Positions 13,117 to 16,281 of a DNA stretch of 16,281 nt are shown here, piece by piece. Position numbers and translations under genes: made by a program. Under the pieces are notes generated by a model. It worked only from the letters and a program-made list of their open reading frames with translations. It made no database searches and was not told where the DNA came from. The stretch's first letter is position 1, and each line of letters starts with the position of its first letter. The stretch is from Candidatus Methanosuratincola petrocarbonis (ex Vanwonterghem et al. 2016) (lineage in GTDB: Archaea > Thermoproteota > Methanomethylicia > Methanomethylicales > Methanomethylicaceae), in assembly GCA_001717015.1 (NCBI GenBank), contig MAGV01000084.1:973-17253 (forward strand), in the 5' to 3' direction.

Positions 13117-14324
13117 CCCCGCACGCCTTTTGCAGAGACAATCTTGATTATGTCCCTATCCTTGATCCTGTATTCGTCCCCAATCTTCTGCCCTGTTCTA
13201 ACATCGATCGCATAAAGGAATCCATCGCCCAGATCCGAATGGATCTTGTAGGCCAGCCCCCTTGCAGTCGTCCCTTCCTGGACAAGCACAACATCAGGGA
13301 GCACGTTGCCCTTATGGTCTGTGAGCTTGTTTGCGTCCTCCACAGGGAAGACTGATATCATCTTCAGCTCCTTCTTGTATATGCTCTCTATCGCTTCCTG
13401 TACCCCTGTGCTCCCCCACTTCCCCAGGAGGTCTTTTATCTTGCGAAGCCCCTCCTTCTGCTTCTCGTTCAGCCCCTCCTCCTTGAGTATTTTGAAGTCT
13501 GGGTCGCCAGGGTTGTAGCTGATTATCCCCTTCTTGGCAGCCAGCCTCAGAGCTAGCTCGGCCTCTGCAGAGCAGGGGATTACCGTTCTGTCCTTGAATT
13601 CCTGCTTCAGCCTCTCGATGTTCCCCTCGGCCTGCCTTATGTCTATCTTGTTTGCGGCTATGACCATCGGTTTTGAGGCCTTCCTCAGCTCCTCAACAAA
13701 CGTCCTCAGGTCTTCGTCAGTCCACTCATCAATCCTCTTTTTCAGCTCGTCCCTTGCGTTGATCGCAGCCAGGACGTGTCGCCTGCTTATCATCAGCCCT
13801 GTAAGCCTCTCGGTAAGCAGCGCGACCCCGTCCTCCTTCAGCTGCCTAATCCCCTTGACGATCTTGTCCCAGTCTTTCTTCAGTATCCCTGTCATCCACA
13901 TCGTTATCTCATACTCAAGGAACCTGACGTCGTCCACGGGATCTCTGGTACCGGGCTGACAAGCGTTCCCATTGGCGTCCGTACTTCCTGACGCATCGAC
14001 CACTTGTATGAAACCATCCGCCTGGCGGAGGTCGTCCAGAAACTTATTCCCGAGCCCGCGACCCCTGTGGGCGTCCGGGACGAGCCCAGCCACGTCTACG
14101 AGTTTCACTGGAACCCATCTGATCCCGTCAATGCAGGCTGAATTCCTGGGGTCGTCTTTTACCCCCATCTCCTTGCATACGCACTTTACCCTTATGCTGG
14201 CGATCCCCTGGTTCGGCTCTATTGTAGTGAATGGCACCGCCCCTATCTTTGCTGGGGCAAGTGTACTGGCACAGAAGAAGGTAGTCTTGCCTACATGCGT
14301 TTTGCCTACCAGACCTGCGATCAT
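13113..14324 (-). CDS. YchF/Obg-family GTP(ATP)-binding protein with TGS domain
   Basis: The 403-residue protein is the archaeal YchF-type P-loop NTPase (COG0012), a ribosome-associated translation factor family. G1 is GLVGKTHVGKTTFF (4-17), switch I has VPFTTIEPNQG, G3 is DVAGLVPDAHRGRGLGNKFLDDLRQAD (quoted as DVAGLVPDAHRGRGLG, then NKFLDDLRQAD; about 77-103), G4 is NKID and the G5 region is CSAEAEL. A helical insertion follows G3, and a C-terminal TGS domain (about 325-400) ends IIKIVSAKG. The usual archaeal G1 is GKPNVGKST, so GKTHVGKTT is a variant. The start follows AAAGGAG and a minus-strand TATA box at 14356-14364. NKID rather than bacterial NMNE suggests GTP use. It is a stand-alone gene, convergent with the glmM operon. 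Confidence 0.9.
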   Translation of the reverse strand: MIAGLVGKTHVGKTTFFCASTLAPAKIGAVPFTTIEPNQGIASIRVKCVCKEMGVKDDPRNSACIDGIRWVPVKLVDVAGLVPDAHRGRGLGNKFLDDLRQADGFIQVVDASGSTDANGNACQPGTRDPVDDVRFLEYEITMWMTGILKKDWDKIVKGIRQLKEDGVALLTERLTGLMISRRHVLAAINARDELKKRIDEWTDEDLRTFVEELRKASKPMVIAANKIDIRQAEGNIERLKQEFKDRTVIPCSAEAELALRLAAKKGIISYNPGDPDFKILKEEGLNEKQKEGLRKIKDLLGKWGSTGVQEAIESIYKKELKMISVFPVEDANKLTDHKGNVLPDVVLVQEGTTARGLAYKIHSDLGDGFLYAIDVRTGQKIGDEYRIKDRDIIKIVSAKGVRG

Positions 14325-14337
14325 TTTGGAGCTCCTT
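14325..14337. repeat. 13-bp repeat, copy 1
   Basis: TTTGGAGCTCCTT occurs here and again at 14468-14480. Its core, GGAGCTCC, is palindromic. This copy carries the ribosome-binding site of the GTPase on the minus strand. Confidence 0.6.
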
Positions 14338-14355
14338 TAATACTTCTGTGCGAAT

Positions 14356-14364
14356 CTATATTAA
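14356..14364 (-). promoter_or_regulatory. TATA box of the YchF-type GTPase
   Basis: On the minus strand this reads TTAATATAG. Initiation about 25 bases on, near 14335, would leave a short leader holding the AAAGGAG ribosome-binding site. The 216-base gap 14325-14540 otherwise holds a palindrome, a repeat and the divergent promoter; I see no RNA gene in it. Confidence 0.55.
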
Positions 14365-14441
14365 CCCCATCGGCTGGGAGCCCCTGCGGAATCGAAGGGC
14401 AAACTGCTGTGCCGACCGGGTGCGATCTTCCTGATCCGGTA

Positions 14442-14453
14442 GGGACGCGTCCC
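14442..14453. promoter_or_regulatory. Perfect 12-bp palindrome, possible operator
   Basis: GGGACGCGTCCC is a perfect inverted repeat ending eight bases before the TTTATATT box at 14462-14469. In archaea this is where a regulator could block or assist TBP/TFB binding. A weaker inverted repeat, ACCGG (14415-14419) with CCGGT (14436-14440), lies just upstream. Confidence 0.45.
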
Positions 14454-14460
14454 ATCCTGC

Positions 14461-14470
14461 CTTTATATTT
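14461..14470 (+). promoter_or_regulatory. Possible TATA box of the phosphoglycerate dehydrogenase gene
   Basis: CTTTATATTT is a good box A match and would start transcription near 14488, giving a leader of about 50 bases. A second AT-rich stretch, TAAACTATTTTAC at 14491-14503, could serve instead with a leader of about 20 bases. Confidence 0.5.
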
Positions 14471-14480
14471 GGAGCTCCTT
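14468..14480. repeat. 13-bp repeat, copy 2
   Basis: This is identical to 14325-14337 (TTTGGAGCTCCTT). It directly overlaps the end of the TATA box at 14462-14469 and lies before the likely transcription start of the dehydrogenase gene. Confidence 0.6.
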
Positions 14481-14540
14481 GCAGTGAGCATAAACTATTT
14501 TACAGCCCTTGAAGGTTTAGATGACGCTAGGTGTCCCCAG

Positions 14541-15467
14541 ATGAGGGTGCTGATTGCTGACGAGGTCGATGCAGAGTGCGGATCAAGGCTTAGGGCCGCA
14601 GGATTCGAAGTCGACGAAAAATTTGACATTTCATATGATTCCCTTAAGTCAATCATCGGGCAGTACGATGTGCTGATCGTAAGGAGCAGGACCAAGGTAA
14701 CGCGCGAAGTTATCGGGCTTGGAAAGAATCTCAAAATAATCGGAAGGGTCGGGGTCGGTCTTGACACAATCGACGTCAAGGCTGCCGAGGAGGTCGGGAT
14801 AAAAGTCCTCAACACCCCCCAGATGTCTACCGTCGCAGTGGCTGAGCTGGTGATGGGCATGATGCTCAGCCTCGCAAGGCGAATCCACCTCGCCAATGAC
14901 TCGATGAAGAGCGGACTGTGGGAAAAGAAGAAGTTCCATGGCACTGAGCTGAACGGAAAGACGCTGGGAGTAGTCGGCTTCGGGAGGATAGGGAGGGCAG
15001 TTGCGGAGAGATCCAAGGCATTTGGGATGAACATACTCGTCTACGACGTTATAGTCGACGAAGGTGCCCTCGCAAGGCTAAGTGCCGAGAGGGTATCCCG
15101 TGTCGAAGACCTTCTTTCCAGGTCGGACGTGGTGACCGTGCATGTCCCGCTCTTGCCTGAGACTCACCACATGTTTGGGGACTCTGCCTTCTCATCGATG
15201 AAGCAGGGATCATTCTTCATAAATGCCTCGAGGGGGGAGGTGGTCGATACGGGCGCCCTCTTGAGGGCATTGAAAAGCGGGAGGATCGCAGGAGCCGCCT
15301 TGGATGTCTTCGAGCACGAACCCCCGGAGACCCCTGAGGAGAAGGAGCTCGTCTCCATGCCCAATGTGCTCGTCACCCCGCACATCGGCGCCCAGACGAG
15401 GGAGGCCCAGTCGCTGGGGGCAGTGCTCATAGCCGAAAACATTATAAACGCCTTTAAGACGCTTTAG
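14541..15467 (+). CDS. serA: D-3-phosphoglycerate dehydrogenase, short form without ACT domain
   Basis: This D-isomer-specific 2-hydroxyacid dehydrogenase probably oxidises 3-phosphoglycerate to phosphohydroxypyruvate, the first step of serine synthesis. The 308-residue protein has an N-terminal substrate domain with DVLIVRSRTKVTREV and GRVGVGLDTID, the Rossmann motif GVVGFGRIGR (about 143-152) with Asp169 favouring NAD, and the catalytic triad INASRG (Arg231), FEHEPP (Glu260) and TPHIGAQT (His281). It lacks the C-terminal ACT or ASB domains of long SerA, so serine feedback through ACT is not expected. ATG 14541 follows GGTG at 14530-14533 at normal spacing. The frame is open back to 14295, but that part runs over the GTPase promoter and is not conserved. 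Glyoxylate or other hydroxyacid activity is an alternative. Confidence 0.87.
   Translation: MRVLIADEVDAECGSRLRAAGFEVDEKFDISYDSLKSIIGQYDVLIVRSRTKVTREVIGLGKNLKIIGRVGVGLDTIDVKAAEEVGIKVLNTPQMSTVAVAELVMGMMLSLARRIHLANDSMKSGLWEKKKFHGTELNGKTLGVVGFGRIGRAVAERSKAFGMNILVYDVIVDEGALARLSAERVSRVEDLLSRSDVVTVHVPLLPETHHMFGDSAFSSMKQGSFFINASRGEVVDTGALLRALKSGRIAGAALDVFEHEPPETPEEKELVSMPNVLVTPHIGAQTREAQSLGAVLIAENIINAFKTL
15440..15450 (+). promoter_or_regulatory. Possible internal TATA box for L15e
   Basis: CATTATAAACG lies inside the last codons of the dehydrogenase gene and would place transcription start near 15468. This would give L15e a short leader carrying GGTG at 15477-15480. Confidence 0.45.
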
Positions 15468-15485
15468 TCTGCGGTTGGTGCGACA

Positions 15486-16004
15486 ATGTCTGCTTACAAA
15501 TACATCAGGGATGCGTGGCGGAGCCCCGGAGAGGGGCTAGTCAGGAGCCTGCGCACAGAGCGCCTCATCAAGTGGCGGCGCGAGCCCGCAGTCTGCCCGC
15601 TCGAGCATCCTACACGTATCAACAAGGCTAGGTCGCTCGGTTACAAGGCAAAGCCTGGCGTTGTTGTGGCCAGAGTAAGGGTAATAAGGGGCCCCATGAA
15701 TGTGCAGCGCCCGAATTCAGGGAGGCGCCCTAAGCGGATGGGGATCTATGGTCTCACCGTCAACAAGAGCGTTAGATGGATAGCTGAGGAGAGGGCTGCA
15801 AAGAAATTCCCGAACATGAATGTCTTGGGCAGCTACTGGGTAGCCTCAGACGGCAGGTATGCCTGGTACGAGGTCATCCTTGTCGATCCATCGAACCCGT
15901 CCATCCTTAGCGACAAGGATCTCTGCTGGATAGCCCATCCTGCCCAGCGCGGCCGAGTCTACAGGGGCCTGACTGCAGCAGGAAAGCGTGCCAGAGGCCT
16001 TTGA
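15486..16004 (+). CDS. rpl15e: 50S ribosomal protein L15e
   Basis: L15e is a large-subunit protein of archaea and eukaryotes that threads a basic chain through 23S rRNA. The product has MSAYKYIRDAWRSP, LIKWRREPAVCPLEHPTRINKARSLGYKAK (in two parts, about 27-56), VVVARVRVIRGP, SGRRPKRMGIYGLT, SVRWIAEERAAKKFPNMNVL, SYWVASDGRYAWYEVILVDP and GRVYRGLTAAGKRARGL. All are standard. It stops directly after the RGL that many homologues follow with about 15-20 more basic residues, so at 172 residues it is short. No other frame downstream restores that tail. ATG 15486 has GGTG at 15477-15480. It lies 18 bases after the dehydrogenase gene and is followed by a strong terminator-like hairpin. Confidence 0.93.
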   Translation: MSAYKYIRDAWRSPGEGLVRSLRTERLIKWRREPAVCPLEHPTRINKARSLGYKAKPGVVVARVRVIRGPMNVQRPNSGRRPKRMGIYGLTVNKSVRWIAEERAAKKFPNMNVLGSYWVASDGRYAWYEVILVDPSNPSILSDKDLCWIAHPAQRGRVYRGLTAAGKRARGL

Positions 16005-16016
16005 GGGAAGTATGTC

Positions 16017-16047
16017 AATTGCCCTTAAAGGGCAATTTCCGTTTTTT
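16017..16047 (+). terminator. Hairpin plus T tract after L15e
   Basis: AATTGCCC (16017-16024) pairs perfectly with GGGCAATT (16030-16037) around a TTAAA loop, followed by TCCG and six T (16042-16047). This resembles an intrinsic terminator, and archaeal polymerase also stops at T tracts alone. An alternative outer stem, TGTCAA (16013-16018) with TTGACA (16046-16051), would compete and hide the T tract. Confidence 0.7.
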
Positions 16048-16070
16048 GACAATTCCTGGTGTCGTTTATT

Positions 16071-16281
16071 ATGATATCGAAAGTTTCGATGAGCTTGATA
16101 TGCCATGCGACCGAGGATCAAAGTAAGGTCGAGCAGGCACTGCTGAACCTCCTGCCTGAGGGGATTCGCAGCTCTGCCCAAGTTAAATACGCTGTCGCGA
16201 AGGGGCACCACGGGAACGAGATCCGGATCGCCTCTCTCGAGGAGGAGGGGTCAGCGGCTAAGGATGTTGTGGATTACATCA
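16071..16281 (+). CDS. DUF54/COG1325 RNA-binding protein (exosome-associated type), 5' part
   Basis: Only the first 70 codons are inside the window; the frame stays open to the end. The product begins MISKVSMSLICHATEDQSKV and continues EQALLNLLPEGIRSSAQVKY, then AVAKGHHGNEIRIASLEEEG. The CHATEDxxKVxxAL..LLP opening and KGHHGNxI motif are those of DUF54, archaeal proteins annotated as predicted exosome or RNA-binding subunits. The real role is not established. ATG 16071 is a likely start; ATG 16089 is the alternative and no strong ribosome-binding site precedes either. The T tract of the L15e terminator lies about 26 bases before ATG 16071, so it could double as a TATA-like element for a leaderless message. 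Confidence 0.82.
   Translation, partial: MISKVSMSLICHATEDQSKVEQALLNLLPEGIRSSAQVKYAVAKGHHGNEIRIASLEEEGSAAKDVVDYI

Noticed and set aside
14366..14460. Possible structured RNA or tRNA in the gap before the phosphoglycerate dehydrogenase gene
   Set aside because: Short inverted repeats are present, but I could not build a tRNA cloverleaf, and I saw no box C/D pair of an archaeal guide RNA.
14295..14540. 82-residue N-terminal extension of the phosphoglycerate dehydrogenase
   Set aside because: The open frame passes over the 5' end of the opposing GTPase gene, its promoter and a palindrome. The translated stretch resembles no domain, and ATG 14541 gives the family start with a ribosome-binding site.
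1..16281. CRISPR arrays, insertion sequences, prophage or defence islands
   Set aside because: No regularly spaced repeats, transposase or integrase motifs, terminal inverted repeats, or shifts in base use were seen. The region is ordinary core chromosome.

Overview
The window is a dense stretch of archaeal chromosome made up almost entirely of housekeeping genes. Archaeal origin is clear from Rpo7, Spt4, the GTP-dependent dephospho-CoA kinase (DUF359), ribosomal proteins S24e, S27ae, S3Ae and L15e, three KEOPS subunits (Kae1, Bud32, Pcc1), a RecJ-like DHH nuclease, TATA boxes of the AAGTTTATA type, and Shine-Dalgarno sites of the GGTGAT type. The sequence is moderately GC-rich, favours AGG for arginine, and uses many TTG starts. 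Separate Kae1 and Bud32 genes and the overall order fit a TACK-type archaeon (Methanomethylicia or Bathyarchaeia are guesses). The sequence alone does not settle the phylum.

Layout. (1) 110-1434, plus: rpo7 - spt4 - dephospho-CoA kinase, a tight transcription/CoA operon behind a strong TATA box. (2) 1449-2693, minus: glutamate dehydrogenase, convergent with the first operon. (3) 2919-7900, plus: S24e - S27ae - kae1 - bud32 - rdgB - S15 - recJ-like - pcc1, joining translation, tRNA t6A modification, nucleotide-pool cleaning and DNA/RNA maintenance. (4) 7954-8586: S3Ae from its own promoter. (5) 8623-13116: glmM - glmU - radical SAM - DUF2095-like, four genes joined by 1-4 bp stop/start overlaps; the first two should make UDP-GlcNAc. 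(6) 13113-14324, minus: a YchF/Obg-family GTPase whose stop overlaps the DUF2095-like stop. (7) 14541-16281, plus: a short 3-phosphoglycerate dehydrogenase, L15e followed by a clear hairpin/T-tract terminator, and the 5' part of a DUF54 (COG1325) RNA-binding protein cut by the window edge.

I count 21 protein genes. I see no tRNA, rRNA, CRISPR array, insertion sequence or prophage, and no gene-free stretch longer than about 225 bases. I do not see an obvious new defence or mobile system. The points most worth a second look are small: pcc1, whose conserved N-terminus extends upstream of any ATG, GTG or TTG; a hairpin that would hide the S3Ae ribosome-binding site; a perfect 12-bp palindrome just upstream of the phosphoglycerate dehydrogenase TATA box; the translationally coupled operon linking UDP-GlcNAc synthesis to an uncharacterised radical SAM enzyme; and an L15e lacking the usual basic tail.
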